Source: CAZJBH01 sp964544485
GTDB lineage: Bacteria; Patescibacteriota; Minisyncoccia; Portnoybacterales; UBA2143
Assembly: GCA_964544485.1 (NCBI GenBank)
Contig: CAZJBH010000003.1
Coordinates: 1-36,994, forward strand
Length of the DNA stretch: 36,994 nt
Direction of reading: 5' to 3'
Shown here: piece by piece, positions 23,560 to 31,419 of the stretch
Layout: every line of letters begins with the position of its first letter
How positions within the stretch are numbered: position 1 is the first letter of the stretch
Position numbers and translations under genes: made by a program
Notes under the pieces: model-generated
What the model saw: the letters and a program-made list of their open reading frames with translations, nothing else
Database searches by the model: none
What the model was told of the DNA's origin: nothing

Positions 23560-24609
23560 TTATTCTCTTTTTAAATTAATTCCGCAATTCGGACATTGAA
23601 GTTTAGAACAAGGAATTCCCCTTTGGTGCGGAATCTTGTAATTGCATTTTTCACAAACGCAATAACCGCTCGGTCCTTTGCCAGAAGCATCTTCTATTTT
23701 GTCCTTAAATCTGGCTTTTCTCTGCCAGCCAAAACTGCGGCCAAAATCTGGCTTGTAAAATCCGGTTTCTATTTGATGGCTAGTAATTTGGATAGAAACA
23801 TATTGCAAACTTTCAATTTGCTGAATAAGTTTTTTTCTTAAATTCTGAGAAATTTTAGTTGCTTGTTCCACGCTTAAATTATTTGCTAATTTTATTTCTA
23901 AATTAGCAGTTATTGCCGAACCTTTTTTCTGTGTCTTTAAGGAATTAATTTCAATCTTTTCCTGTTCTGCAATTTCTTTAATTTGATTTTCTATTTCCGG
24001 ATCAGCAGAAACATCCAACAAAGAGCCAACTGCGTCTTTGCCGATTGAAAAAGCTCCTTTAATCACATACAAACCGATTAATAGGGCTAAACATGCATCT
24101 GCGTAAATCCAATATTTAGTTAAAAACAAGCCAAGCAAAACTGCTAAAGAGCTATAAACATCTAAACGTGAATGCATTCCATCAGAAAGTAAGCTAATTG
24201 ATCCTTCTTTTTTACCGTAATGAATTTTTAAACGGGCCATAATTTCATTAACTATGACTGAAAAAAGCATTACGCCAAAAGCTAAATAACCAAGCTTTAT
24301 TTGGCTCGGCTCTAGAAAATTCTGATAAGCATCATAAATTATTCCTAATCCGGCAACTAAAACAATTAAAGTAATAATCACTCCGGCTAAAACTTCAAAT
24401 TTATGATGGCCATAAGGATGCTTTTCATCAGCCGGCTTACTAGATATTTTAATTCCTAAATAGCCAATAAAAGAAGAAAAAATATCAACCAAAGAATCCA
24501 AACCAGCTGCTAAAATAGCTGCTGAACTAGAAATAAGGCCGATGCTAATTTTACTGCCGGCTAATAATATATTTGCTAAAATAGCGATTAAAGCGACTTT
24601 TTGTTTCAT
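23560..24609 (-). CDS. Cation diffusion facilitator with C-terminal zinc ribbon
   Basis: A 349-residue metal/proton antiporter exporting divalent cations. About six membrane helices come first, with metal-site motifs LDSLVD (Asp38, Asp42), HPYGHHKFE and SDGMHSRLD, then the cytoplasmic CDF domain (about 210-285). An unusual tail (about 310-349) carries CVCEKC, PHQRGIPC and CPNC, a likely zinc or Fe-S ribbon. A similar tail occurs in NifX-associated small proteins. Its ATG overlaps the upstream ATPase stop (ATGA). The metal is not known; Fe, Zn or Mn are possible. Confidence 0.88.
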   Translation of the reverse strand: MKQKVALIAILANILLAGSKISIGLISSSAAILAAGLDSLVDIFSSFIGYLGIKISSKPADEKHPYGHHKFEVLAGVIITLIVLVAGLGIIYDAYQNFLEPSQIKLGYLAFGVMLFSVIVNEIMARLKIHYGKKEGSISLLSDGMHSRLDVYSSLAVLLGLFLTKYWIYADACLALLIGLYVIKGAFSIGKDAVGSLLDVSADPEIENQIKEIAEQEKIEINSLKTQKKGSAITANLEIKLANNLSVEQATKISQNLRKKLIQQIESLQYVSIQITSHQIETGFYKPDFGRSFGWQRKARFKDKIEDASGKGPSGYCVCEKCNYKIPHQRGIPCSKLQCPNCGINLKRE

Positions 24610-25466
24610 TTAATCTGCTTAATAATTTCTTGAAAAAATTTCTGATAATTCGGATTTATTTCAACTGGCGGCTTCATTTGAATAGTTGAATTAACAAAAT
24701 CTTGATTATATGGAATTTTCCCAATAATCGGAATATTTTTCTTTTTAGCAAAATCCTCTATTTTTAAATAGAATTTTTTGGCTAAATCATATTTATTAAT
24801 CACAATTCCGTGATTAATTTGAAAATGATCAGCTAAATACAAAACTCTTTCTAGATCATAAAGCGCTGAAGGACTTGGCTCAGTTACCGCAATGATATAA
24901 TCAGTTCCAACCAAAGATGCAATTACTGGACAGCCAATTCCAGCAGCTGAATCAATCAATATAGTTTCCGCTTTTAAATTTTGGTTAATTTTTTCTGCCT
25001 CTTTTCTAACTTCAGCAACTACTTCTCCGGAGGCTAATTCGCCTAATTTTAACTCTCCGGAAATTAAATTTACCTGATAATTTTTAGCTTGATAAATTGA
25101 ACCGATTTCTTTTTTAGTTTCGCTAATCGCATTTTCCGGACAAGCCAGCATGCAAGCCTTGCAGCCAATACAAACATCTTTGACAAAAGCAGGATATTTT
25201 CCTTTAACAAAAACAATCGCATTTTGTTTGCAAGCCAAAGCGCATTTGCCGCATTTAGTGCATTTATTAAAATCCCATTTAGGGATTGGCTGATAAATTT
25301 TACTATGCAATTTTCTTTTAGCAGAAAGCAAAAGATGGTCATTCGGACATTCTACATCTACATCTAAAAGAGCGGTTTTGCTCTTTTGAGCAAACTCAAC
25401 CGCTAAAGAAGTAGCTACCATTGATTTGCCGGTTCCGCCTTTTCCTCCGGTAATTGATATCTTCAT
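24606..25466 (-). CDS. MinD/Mrp-type ATPase with inserted 2[4Fe-4S] ferredoxin domain
   Basis: 286 residues. A deviant Walker A, GGKGGTGKS (7-15), opens a MinD/Mrp P-loop fold. A ferredoxin insert carries two CxxCxxCxxxC sets (Cys69, 72, 75, 79 and Cys99, 102, 105, 109). The second half has ILIDSAAGIGCPV (Walker B/switch region). Members occur in pairs beside NifX proteins and are thought to handle Fe-S or metal clusters. It is third in the NifX operon, with translation coupled to the CDF transporter. Confidence 0.9.
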   Translation of the reverse strand: MKISITGGKGGTGKSMVATSLAVEFAQKSKTALLDVDVECPNDHLLLSAKRKLHSKIYQPIPKWDFNKCTKCGKCALACKQNAIVFVKGKYPAFVKDVCIGCKACMLACPENAISETKKEIGSIYQAKNYQVNLISGELKLGELASGEVVAEVRKEAEKINQNLKAETILIDSAAGIGCPVIASLVGTDYIIAVTEPSPSALYDLERVLYLADHFQINHGIVINKYDLAKKFYLKIEDFAKKKNIPIIGKIPYNQDFVNSTIQMKPPVEINPNYQKFFQEIIKQIK

Positions 25467-25474
25467 ATTAAATT

Positions 25475-25819
25475 TTAACAGGCATTTTCCGCGCCTGCTA
25501 ATTTAAGTTTATTATTTCTCCACAAATTAAAAATCTCTTTAACTTCTTTTGCTGGATAAGCATAGACCTGAATTCCTAATTGATTACAGAGTTCAATTGC
25601 CTTAATCCCGATTCCCCGGCATAACAATATTTCTGCGCCATATTTCTTAATTAATTCAGGAGGAGTTCCTTGGCCGCCATGATGCTCGCTTGAATTATCT
25701 ATTATTTCAATTATTTCCCCTTGTTCATTTAAAAAAAGATAATTTGAACATCGGCCAAAATGTTCAGCAATTTCACTGGCTAAACCTTGATTATTATTTA
25801 CTGGCACTGCTATTTTCAT
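25475..25819 (-). CDS. NifX/NifB-like cofactor-binding family protein
   Basis: A 114-residue protein of the dinitrogenase iron-molybdenum cofactor (Nitro_FeMo-Co) family. It has MKIAVPVNNN, the FGRCSNYLF segment, the conserved HHGGQGTPPELIKKYGAE and LLCRGIG, with cysteines that may hold a metal cluster. There is no nitrogenase here; such stand-alone proteins are common in anaerobes, so nitrogen fixation is not implied. It lies one base from its paralogue. Confidence 0.88.
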   Translation of the reverse strand: MKIAVPVNNNQGLASEIAEHFGRCSNYLFLNEQGEIIEIIDNSSEHHGGQGTPPELIKKYGAEILLCRGIGIKAIELCNQLGIQVYAYPAKEVKEIFNLWRNNKLKLAGAENAC

Positions 25820-25820
25820 A

Positions 25821-26159
25821 TTATTCTATTTTTTTAAGCTTATCTTCAATAAAATTTTGCAAAACATCTTTAACTATTCCCTGGCCAATATAAGCTTGAA
25901 TCTGAAATTGTTTTAAAACATCTAAGGCTCGAGGACCAATATTCCCGGAAATAATTGCTTTTACATCTTTTTCAGCCAATAATTGCGAAGCTGATATGCC
26001 AACTCCGCTAGATTGTTCCCTAACTTCATTTTCTAAAATCTCAATATTTTTAATTTGCTTATCCTCAACTTCAAAAATGAGGAAATAAGGAGCTCGACCA
26101 AAAAACTCAGAAACTTGGCCTTGCTCATCTTGACTATTTGAACTAATTGCTATTTTCAT
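25821..26159 (-). CDS. NifX/NifB-like cofactor-binding family protein (second)
   Basis: 112 residues of the same family, starting MKIAISSNS, with FGRAPYFLIFEV and the core AIISGNIGPRALDVLKQF. Unlike its neighbour it has no cysteine, so it cannot bind a cluster in the same way; it may be a partner or scaffold. It is the first gene after the operator at 26196 and about 37 bases from the transcription start. Confidence 0.87.
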   Translation of the reverse strand: MKIAISSNSQDEQGQVSEFFGRAPYFLIFEVEDKQIKNIEILENEVREQSSGVGISASQLLAEKDVKAIISGNIGPRALDVLKQFQIQAYIGQGIVKDVLQNFIEDKLKKIE

Positions 26160-26195
26160 ATTATTTTTATATTTAATTATTTATTCTTCCTATTA

Positions 26196-26227
26196 TGAGT
26201 ATATACCCATAAATAAAACGATGTCAA
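26196..26227 (-). promoter_or_regulatory. Promoter and operator of NifX operon
   Basis: Minus-strand TTGACA (26222-26227), an 18-base spacer and TATACT (26198-26203). The near-palindrome TGAGTATATACCCA (26196-26209) is identical to that at 9457-9470 and again covers the -10 box. The match extends as ATTATGAGTATATACCCA (18 bases) at both sites. Confidence 0.78.
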
Positions 26228-26296
26228 TAATAGATTAATAACTAATTTAATTATACCTTATTAAATCAAAATTAAAAAGATTTCCCCAAAAAAAGC

Positions 26297-26326
26297 TTGA
26301 CTTGATTAATATAAAATTAGTAAAAT
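26297..26326 (+). promoter_or_regulatory. Promoter, implies leaderless mRNA
   Basis: TTGACT (26297-26302), an 18-base spacer, TAAAAT (26321-26326). The expected start of transcription, about 26333, coincides with the ATG at 26334. Confidence 0.5.
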
Positions 26327-26333
26327 TAAAGTA

Positions 26334-27068
26334 ATGAAAAACTTTGAAAAAACAGAACCAAATAATCAAGATACCCAGCAAGGCGAAGCTATGGAACATT
26401 TAATTGAAGAGCAAGAAGCTTCCCAAGAAAAAACTCCTGAACAAAATCAGGAACAAATTTCTAATCCGGAAAAACTTAAAGAAATAGCTGAACAAAGCAA
26501 GCAAGAATTACTAGACGCTTTAAAGGCAAAAACCGGGCTTGACCAAGATTCTGAAAGATTATCGCAAATTAAAGAAGAATTAGGAAGCAATAATCAAGAA
26601 AGCGCGATTGAAAAAGATCAAGCCAACAGCCAGGAACAAATTAAAAGTTTAGAAGAAACAGCTTTTGCCAAACAGCGCGATTACGTAGAAGCAGTTTGCC
26701 AAGAAAAAGATGCTGGTTTAACTGATGAAATTTTTGAAAAAGAAACCGTTGATCCAGAAACCGGAGAAACAAAAATTGAAATGATTAATGGAGTTAATTT
26801 TTTAAGCGAAAGAATGGCTGAAATCGACCAGGCTAAAGTTGAATCCTTGGGAGAAAAAAAGAAAAATTGGTTTAGTAAAAAATGGGAATCATGGAAAAAC
26901 TCCAGTCAAGAAAAAAAAGCTAAGGTTTACAAAAAACTCATTAAAGGAGGAGTAATTGGAGGCGCAGTTGCCGGCGGAGCAGCCTATGGAGCCTATCTAG
27001 GACATCAATTAATAGTTAAAACCGCGGAAAGCCTTGATTCTATGTGCAGTCTTTTGGAAATGCTTTAA
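26334..27068 (+). CDS. Hypothetical protein with glycine-zipper membrane segment
   Basis: 244 residues. The first 200 are acidic, rich in Glu and Gln, and likely to be helical or disordered. A basic stretch (KKKNWFSKKWESWKNSSQ) follows, then one glycine-zipper membrane segment near the C-terminus (about 214-232, GGVIGGAVAGGAAYGAYLG). No Shine-Dalgarno site is present; the promoter suggests a leaderless transcript. It is followed 17 bases later by another small gene. No family is recognised. Confidence 0.65.
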   Translation: MKNFEKTEPNNQDTQQGEAMEHLIEEQEASQEKTPEQNQEQISNPEKLKEIAEQSKQELLDALKAKTGLDQDSERLSQIKEELGSNNQESAIEKDQANSQEQIKSLEETAFAKQRDYVEAVCQEKDAGLTDEIFEKETVDPETGETKIEMINGVNFLSERMAEIDQAKVESLGEKKKNWFSKKWESWKNSSQEKKAKVYKKLIKGGVIGGAVAGGAAYGAYLGHQLIVKTAESLDSMCSLLEML

Positions 27069-27085
27069 ATAATTAATTTATTAAA

Positions 27086-27388
27086 ATGGATTCAAACCAA
27101 CAATTAGATCTTATTCAACTTCTAAAAATTGAAGATCTTCCTGAAGAAAAACAACAAGCCATGATTGCTCAAATGGGAGAAATTATTCATCGCAGAATCT
27201 TGTTAAGATTAGCTGAACTAGATCAAGCTGATGAAAAAAAACAAGCTTTTTTAAAAACTCTTCAAGAACACCAAAATGATCCGGAAAAAGCTTTTAATCA
27301 AGCAATTCAAGAAAATTCTGAAATTGCTGATATAGTTATAGAAGAAATCAATCGATATAAGCAGCAGATGGCCAGTTTACTCAAATAG
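27086..27388 (+). CDS. Small acidic helical protein, possibly DUF5663
   Basis: 100 residues, all helical and acidic. The pattern LKIEDLPEEKQQAMIAQMGE followed by IIHRRILLRL resembles DUF5663 proteins of candidate-phyla bacteria, though this is from memory and unconfirmed. It forms a two-gene operon with the glycine-zipper protein and is closed by a terminator. Function is unknown. Confidence 0.6.
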   Translation: MDSNQQLDLIQLLKIEDLPEEKQQAMIAQMGEIIHRRILLRLAELDQADEKKQAFLKTLQEHQNDPEKAFNQAIQENSEIADIVIEEINRYKQQMASLLK

Positions 27389-27411
27389 AAATTTAAAATT
27401 TTAAAAATAAG

Positions 27412-27440
27412 AAAAACCCGCTTTATCAGCGGGCTTTTAT
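27412..27440. terminator. Bidirectional terminator
   Basis: CCCGCT (27417-27422), loop TTATC, AGCGGG (27428-27433), with T after the stem on the plus strand and a run of A before it that serves as the T tract on the minus strand. It separates the converging gene at 27086 and tspO. Confidence 0.85.
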
Positions 27441-27455
27441 TTTCTTAATTAAACT

Positions 27456-27932
27456 TTAATTCAATTGCCAGATAGCATAATTCAAAATACTGGCAAAACT
27501 CACCCAGACAAAATACGGAATTAACAAATAACTAGCCAATTGATTAATTCTCCAAAACTTAAACATTAAAGCAAGAATCAATAACCAAATAATAATTATA
27601 TTCAAAAAAGCTAAACCAGGATTCTGTAAACCGAAAAATATAATTGACCAAATCGCATTAAAGAATAAATGAATCCAAAATAAATTAAAAGCTTTTTTAG
27701 CTTTTGATTTTAATTCTTGATTATCAAAAGCAGACCAAATTAAATAAATACTGATTCCCATTAAGAAATATAAAAAAATCCAAGTTGGGCCAAATAGCCA
27801 ATTCGGCGGACTAAAACTTGGTTTAATCAATTCAGCATACCAGGTTGGAATCGCTGAAACAGTAAAAATAGAACCTAATATTCCGGCTAATTGAGGCAAA
27901 AACAAGCAAATAATTAATCTTTTGTATTTCAT
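27456..27932 (-). CDS. tspO: TspO/MBR family protein
   Basis: 158 residues from ATG 27932, with five membrane helices. Family hallmarks are PTWYAELIKPSFSPPNWLFG and PTWIFLYFLMGISIYLIW, with tryptophan-rich loops. TspO proteins bind porphyrins and affect stress responses, but the bacterial role is not settled. The ATG at 27932 follows the previous stop by one base; ATGs at 27947 and 27950 overlap that gene and are less likely. It is last in the operon with mutM. Confidence 0.9.
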   Translation of the reverse strand: MKYKRLIICLFLPQLAGILGSIFTVSAIPTWYAELIKPSFSPPNWLFGPTWIFLYFLMGISIYLIWSAFDNQELKSKAKKAFNLFWIHLFFNAIWSIIFFGLQNPGLAFLNIIIIWLLILALMFKFWRINQLASYLLIPYFVWVSFASILNYAIWQLN

Positions 27933-27933
27933 T

Positions 27934-28152
27934 TTAATAATGTTCATCAATGTATAGCTGGGCTCCGGTTAAAGCAAAGTCTTCAGCTTCTAATTGGCTA
28001 TCAAATTCTTTGGGCCACTCTAAATTCCTAGCCTCTTGAGTGATTGTTTCGTCTTGAGGCATAATTTTTGCTCTGGGAATCCATTTACCTTGTTCGTTCT
28101 GATGTCCTTCCCCTGCTATTTGATATCCTTTGTGAAAAATTTCTTGGCTCAT
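27934..28152 (-). CDS. Hypothetical small protein
   Basis: 72 residues from the ATG at 28152, which overlaps the mutM stop in ATGA; an ATG at 28170 would overlap mutM further and is less likely. The soluble sequence has GYQIAGEGHQNEQGKWIPRA and an acidic C-terminus (EAEDFALTGAQLYIDEHY). No family is recognised. Tight coupling to mutM suggests a shared transcript, though not necessarily a shared function. Confidence 0.65.
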   Translation of the reverse strand: MSQEIFHKGYQIAGEGHQNEQGKWIPRAKIMPQDETITQEARNLEWPKEFDSQLEAEDFALTGAQLYIDEHY

Positions 28153-28931
28153 GATTGATGGATTGGACAATAAACTGAAGATCGTCCAGCAATAGTTTCT
28201 TTTTTTAACTTATGATTAGGATTTTTAGGACATTTTAAATCATTCCGATGAAAATGAAGCCATTTATCTCCTGGCTGTTTTTCCGGCACTCCTAATTTAA
28301 TCGCTTCCTTTAAAACTTTTTGCATTTCTTTAAACAGCCTTATTCTCTCTTGTTTGTTTAACTGATTAATTTTTCTTTTAGGATTGATTTTACTACGGAA
28401 TAATATTTCATCTGAATATTCATTGCCAATTCCGGCAATTGCGGTTTGATCAAGGAAAAAAGCTTTAATTTTTCTCTGTTGATTCTTTTCTAACAAATCA
28501 ATAAATTCCTGTTGATTAATTAATAAAGGTTCAGGACCCATTTCAGCTAAAGCCTTAATTTGATTAATTTCGTCAACTAAAAAAACTTTGCCTAATTTTC
28601 TCTTATTAATCCAATTAAGCTGATATTCTTTAAATTTAAAAATGACTTGGCTATAATTAGGAGTTTCTCCTTTAAGAGTGTAAGCAAAATTTCCAGTCAT
28701 TCCAAAATGAAAAACTAATTTTTTCTTGGAATTGCTTAAAAAAACTATCAAATATTTTCCTCTTCGCTCAGCTTTAGCCAATTTATTCCCTTTAACTATT
28801 TTTTTAAAATCCTTAAAGCTGATCTTTTTTATCAAGCTTTTAGTAAAAGATTTAACTTCAATAATCTCTTGATTTAAAGCTTTATTTTCTAAATATGATT
28901 TAAAATGTTCCAAATCAGGCAATTCTGGCAT
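28149..28931 (-). CDS. mutM: Formamidopyrimidine-DNA glycosylase (Fpg/MutM)
   Basis: A 260-residue base-excision enzyme that removes oxidised purines such as 8-oxoguanine and cuts the backbone. The catalytic N-terminus PELPD (Pro2, Glu3) and the helix-two-turn-helix stretch QTAIAGIGNEYSDEILFRS are intact. The C-terminal zinc finger is altered: CPKNPNH and CPIH, so ligands look like Cys, His, Cys, His rather than four cysteines. It is second in an operon and uses TGA as a stop. Confidence 0.93.
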   Translation of the reverse strand: MPELPDLEHFKSYLENKALNQEIIEVKSFTKSLIKKISFKDFKKIVKGNKLAKAERRGKYLIVFLSNSKKKLVFHFGMTGNFAYTLKGETPNYSQVIFKFKEYQLNWINKRKLGKVFLVDEINQIKALAEMGPEPLLINQQEFIDLLEKNQQRKIKAFFLDQTAIAGIGNEYSDEILFRSKINPKRKINQLNKQERIRLFKEMQKVLKEAIKLGVPEKQPGDKWLHFHRNDLKCPKNPNHKLKKETIAGRSSVYCPIHQS

Positions 28932-28934
28932 AAA

Positions 28935-29471
28935 TTATTTCCCTTTAATTGTTTTTCTGGCCTGTTTGGTTTTTTTAAGGATCTTAGCCGCTTCTGAACT
29001 TAATATTTTAACCGGATTTTTAGTTTTCTTCTCTTTTATTCTTTCCAACAGCTCAAAAGGATGAGAATGGAGGTAATCGCCGAAAACTATTGTTTTTATC
29101 TTCTTTTGAGCAGAACTAGGCAAAGATTTTTTAATCCGGTTTTTTAAATACTCCGGACAGCTTAGATAAACAGCATCAATAGTTTCTTGATCTAAAATAT
29201 TTTTTGTTTCTTCTTCTACTTTATTCTCTAATTGAGTAATCACTCTTTCTTTTTTAGGCTCGTAAACCGCTCCTTGTTCATAAGTTCCAGCTTTTCCCCG
29301 AGTAACAAAAAATCCTTCCCGATCAGAATATTTAGGCTTGGAAAAGCTAAAAGATTTTAATTTTTTAAGATTTCCATTATCAGCCAAATAAAAAACTCCT
29401 TCTTGCTTACCAAAAGACATAAGCAAAGCTTTTTCATTTTTAAACTGTGGAAGCTTTTCACTAATTTTCAT
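28935..29471 (-). CDS. BaeRF/eRF1-like protein (tentative)
   Basis: 178 residues. The first half is a strand-rich fold (NEKALLMSFGKQEGVFYLAD, with a basic middle SDREGFFVTRGKAG). The rest resembles the central domain of eRF1-related BaeRF proteins (LDQETIDAVYLSCPEYLKN, IKTIVFGDYLHSHPFELLER) before a lysine-rich tail. I see no GGQ motif. BaeRF proteins are proposed to act on the ribosome, so this role is an inference. It is first in the operon with mutM, and its promoter sits so close that the mRNA should be leaderless. Confidence 0.5.
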   Translation of the reverse strand: MKISEKLPQFKNEKALLMSFGKQEGVFYLADNGNLKKLKSFSFSKPKYSDREGFFVTRGKAGTYEQGAVYEPKKERVITQLENKVEEETKNILDQETIDAVYLSCPEYLKNRIKKSLPSSAQKKIKTIVFGDYLHSHPFELLERIKEKKTKNPVKILSSEAAKILKKTKQARKTIKGK

Positions 29472-29478
29472 TAATTTA

Positions 29479-29507
29479 AGAATAACAAATTTAAGCTAAT
29501 CTGTAAA
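29479..29507 (-). promoter_or_regulatory. Promoter, implies leaderless mRNA
   Basis: Minus-strand TTTACA (29502-29507), a 17-base spacer, TATTCT (29479-29484). Expected transcription start is at about 29472, next to the ATG at 29471. It drives the operon containing mutM and tspO. Confidence 0.55.
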
Positions 29508-29522
29508 ATTTAAATAAATATA

Positions 29523-29551
29523 AAAAAACCGCAGCTTTAAACTGCGGCTTT
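29523..29551 (-). terminator. Rho-independent terminator after rfbC
   Basis: CCGCAG (29529-29534) and CTGCGG (29542-29547) form the stem; on the minus strand it is followed by a run of seven T. It lies eight bases downstream of the rfbC stop. Confidence 0.9.
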
Positions 29552-29558
29552 TAAGAAT

Positions 29559-30113
29559 TTAAAACAACTCTTCTTTAGGAATGTTTTTTAACAAAGGCCA
29601 ATTAGCATCGCGTTGATTCAAAAATGGATTTTCAAAAGGCCAATCTATCTCTAAATTAGAATCATTCCAGAAAACCCCTCTTTCTGCTTTCGGAGCGTAA
29701 AAATTACTCACTTTGTATTGCAAATCCACGACTGTGCTTAAACTAACAAAAGCATGAGCAAAATCTTCAGGAATAAATAAACTAAATTTATTTTCCCCGG
29801 AAAGCTCTATTGCTAAATGTTTCCCAAAAGTTTCTGAATCCATCCTCAAATCAAGACAAACATCTAGAACCTTTCCTTCAATAACCCGAATCAGCTTAGC
29901 CTGGGCAAAAGGCTTTATTTGATAATGAAAACCTCTTAAAATCCCCATGCCAATTGTTTGCGACTGGTTTTCTTGAACAAATTCATAAACAAGCTTTGTC
30001 TTTTCTTGGAAAGTTTTTTTATGATAAGTTTCCATAAAAAAACCTCGACTATCTTCAAAAACTCGCGGGATTATTAAATAGCATCCTTTTATTTTTAGCT
30101 CTTGAAATTCCAT
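29559..30113 (-). CDS. rfbC: dTDP-4-dehydrorhamnose 3,5-epimerase family protein
   Basis: 184 residues, the usual length for RmlC-type cupins, which epimerise dTDP-4-keto-6-deoxyglucose on the way to dTDP-rhamnose. The catalytic ILRGFHYQ (His in RGFHYQ), FIPEDFAHAF and the late Tyr region are present. A strong AGGAGG site precedes the ATG. No other rhamnose genes are in the window, so it may act in another deoxysugar route. It has its own terminator. Confidence 0.93.
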   Translation of the reverse strand: MEFQELKIKGCYLIIPRVFEDSRGFFMETYHKKTFQEKTKLVYEFVQENQSQTIGMGILRGFHYQIKPFAQAKLIRVIEGKVLDVCLDLRMDSETFGKHLAIELSGENKFSLFIPEDFAHAFVSLSTVVDLQYKVSNFYAPKAERGVFWNDSNLEIDWPFENPFLNQRDANWPLLKNIPKEELF

Positions 30114-30131
30114 TTTTCCTCCTAGTTTAAA

Positions 30132-30413
30132 TTACAAAAAAAATAATTTCATTTGAGCTCTTACCCAGGCATTCGCTTCAACAAAAAAATTAATTCCTTG
30201 TTTCCTCTTAAGAATGTGCAAAAAATTATACAATTCCTGATAACAATTAGATTCTTTGGGAAGTTCTATTTTAAAATTATACAAGGCAATAAAAATAGCT
30301 TCAACCTGTTCAAAAGAAATATTTTCATAGCCAATTTTTTTCACTAATCTTTCTATTGCTCCGCAAGGACATCGATACTCTCTTACCCAAACTATAATTT
30401 TTGCCGGATGCAT
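30132..30413 (-). CDS. Hypothetical small protein
   Basis: 93 residues, mostly helical, with a CPC motif early (YRCPCGAIERL, Cys15 and Cys17) that could be a metal or redox site, plus a third cysteine. A strong AAGGAGG site precedes the ATG. It is 18 bases upstream of rfbC and may be co-transcribed. I recognise no family. Confidence 0.6.
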   Translation of the reverse strand: MHPAKIIVWVREYRCPCGAIERLVKKIGYENISFEQVEAIFIALYNFKIELPKESNCYQELYNFLHILKRKQGINFFVEANAWVRAQMKLFFL

Positions 30414-30482
30414 AATTTCCTCCTTGTTTAATATAAATTAGATTTTTAAAGAAACTTATTTACAAATACCACAAAACGAACT

Positions 30483-31364
30483 TTAAGTCAATCCATTTAA
30501 AACAGTTACAGCCTTAAGCGCGCTTTTTTCCTTATCCTTTATTTCCAACATAATATCACAATCTATTCTTTTAATTTCAGACAAAAAAAATTTAAATAAT
30601 TTTAAATCAATTTTTTCCGCATGGCTACATCTGCGTCCTTTTTGTTTAGCACTGCTATAATCCACCATTAAAAGTCCGTCTTTTTTTTGCCAAGTTGCTT
30701 GAGCTTGTTTAACCGCCTTTAAAACACTTTCTTGGTTATTTAAACATTCATGATGAAAAACATCAAAAACAATTGAAATTCCAATTTCTTGATGTATTTT
30801 TAAACAATCTTTTAAGCTATAGCTTCGATCGTCATTTTCAACTACTAAACGCTTTTTGGTTTTTTTATCTAATTGCTTGTAATTCTGAATAAATCTTTTC
30901 ATTGAACCTAATTTATCTCCATAAACTCCGCCTATGTGAATTTGTACTTTAGCTGTTTGATCTAGTCCCAATAAATCTAAAACCTGGCAATGATAAACTA
31001 ACTCTTTTATGCTTTTATTAACAATTCTTTTATCTTGGGCATTAATTAGAACAAATTGATCTGGATGCATAGAAATTCTCATTTGATGCTTTTGAATATA
31101 TTTACCAATTTGATAAAAATCTTTTTTAAAATATTTTTGCCAATTTAATTGACAGATTGGATGCGAAGCAAAAGGAATTAATCCAGAACCAATTCTAAAA
31201 AACAATAAATTATGTTTTAGATTAAATTCTAATATTTTTCTTAAACAAATTAAGTTCTGCTGAACAGTTTCTTTTAATTTTTGAGTAGAATAAGAAGCTA
31301 ACCGAAAAGTATGGTTAGCAGTACAATTTATACTTCTATTAATACAAGGATATCCTATTTTCAT
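30483..31364 (-). CDS. uvsE: UV DNA damage endonuclease UvsE
   Basis: A 293-residue TIM-barrel nuclease that nicks DNA 5' to UV photoproducts and other lesions, giving an alternative to nucleotide excision repair. Recognisable stretches are the start MKIGYPCINRSI, RIGSGLIPFASHP, RISMHPDQFV, VQIHIGGVYGDK, LVVENDD and VFDVFHHE, which hold the metal-binding His, Glu and Asp residues. It is divergent from nagZ across a 55-base gap. Confidence 0.93.
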   Translation of the reverse strand: MKIGYPCINRSINCTANHTFRLASYSTQKLKETVQQNLICLRKILEFNLKHNLLFFRIGSGLIPFASHPICQLNWQKYFKKDFYQIGKYIQKHQMRISMHPDQFVLINAQDKRIVNKSIKELVYHCQVLDLLGLDQTAKVQIHIGGVYGDKLGSMKRFIQNYKQLDKKTKKRLVVENDDRSYSLKDCLKIHQEIGISIVFDVFHHECLNNQESVLKAVKQAQATWQKKDGLLMVDYSSAKQKGRRCSHAEKIDLKLFKFFLSEIKRIDCDIMLEIKDKEKSALKAVTVLNGLT

Positions 31365-31404
31365 AAAGTTTAAAAATAAATTTATTAATAACTTCTTAAA
31401 ATTA

Positions 31405-31413
31405 TGCTATACT
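31405..31413 (+). promoter_or_regulatory. Extended -10 promoter of nagZ, implies leaderless mRNA
   Basis: TG-C-TATACT at 31405-31413 is an exact extended -10 element, with no clear -35. Expected transcription start is about 31420, the A of the ATG. Confidence 0.55.
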
Positions 31414-31419
31414 TTAAAT

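Noticed and set aside
23560..26159. Nitrogen fixation locus
   Set aside because: NifX-like proteins and a MinD/Mrp ATPase are present, but no NifH, NifD, NifK, NifE, NifN or NifB; these families are common in non-fixing anaerobes.
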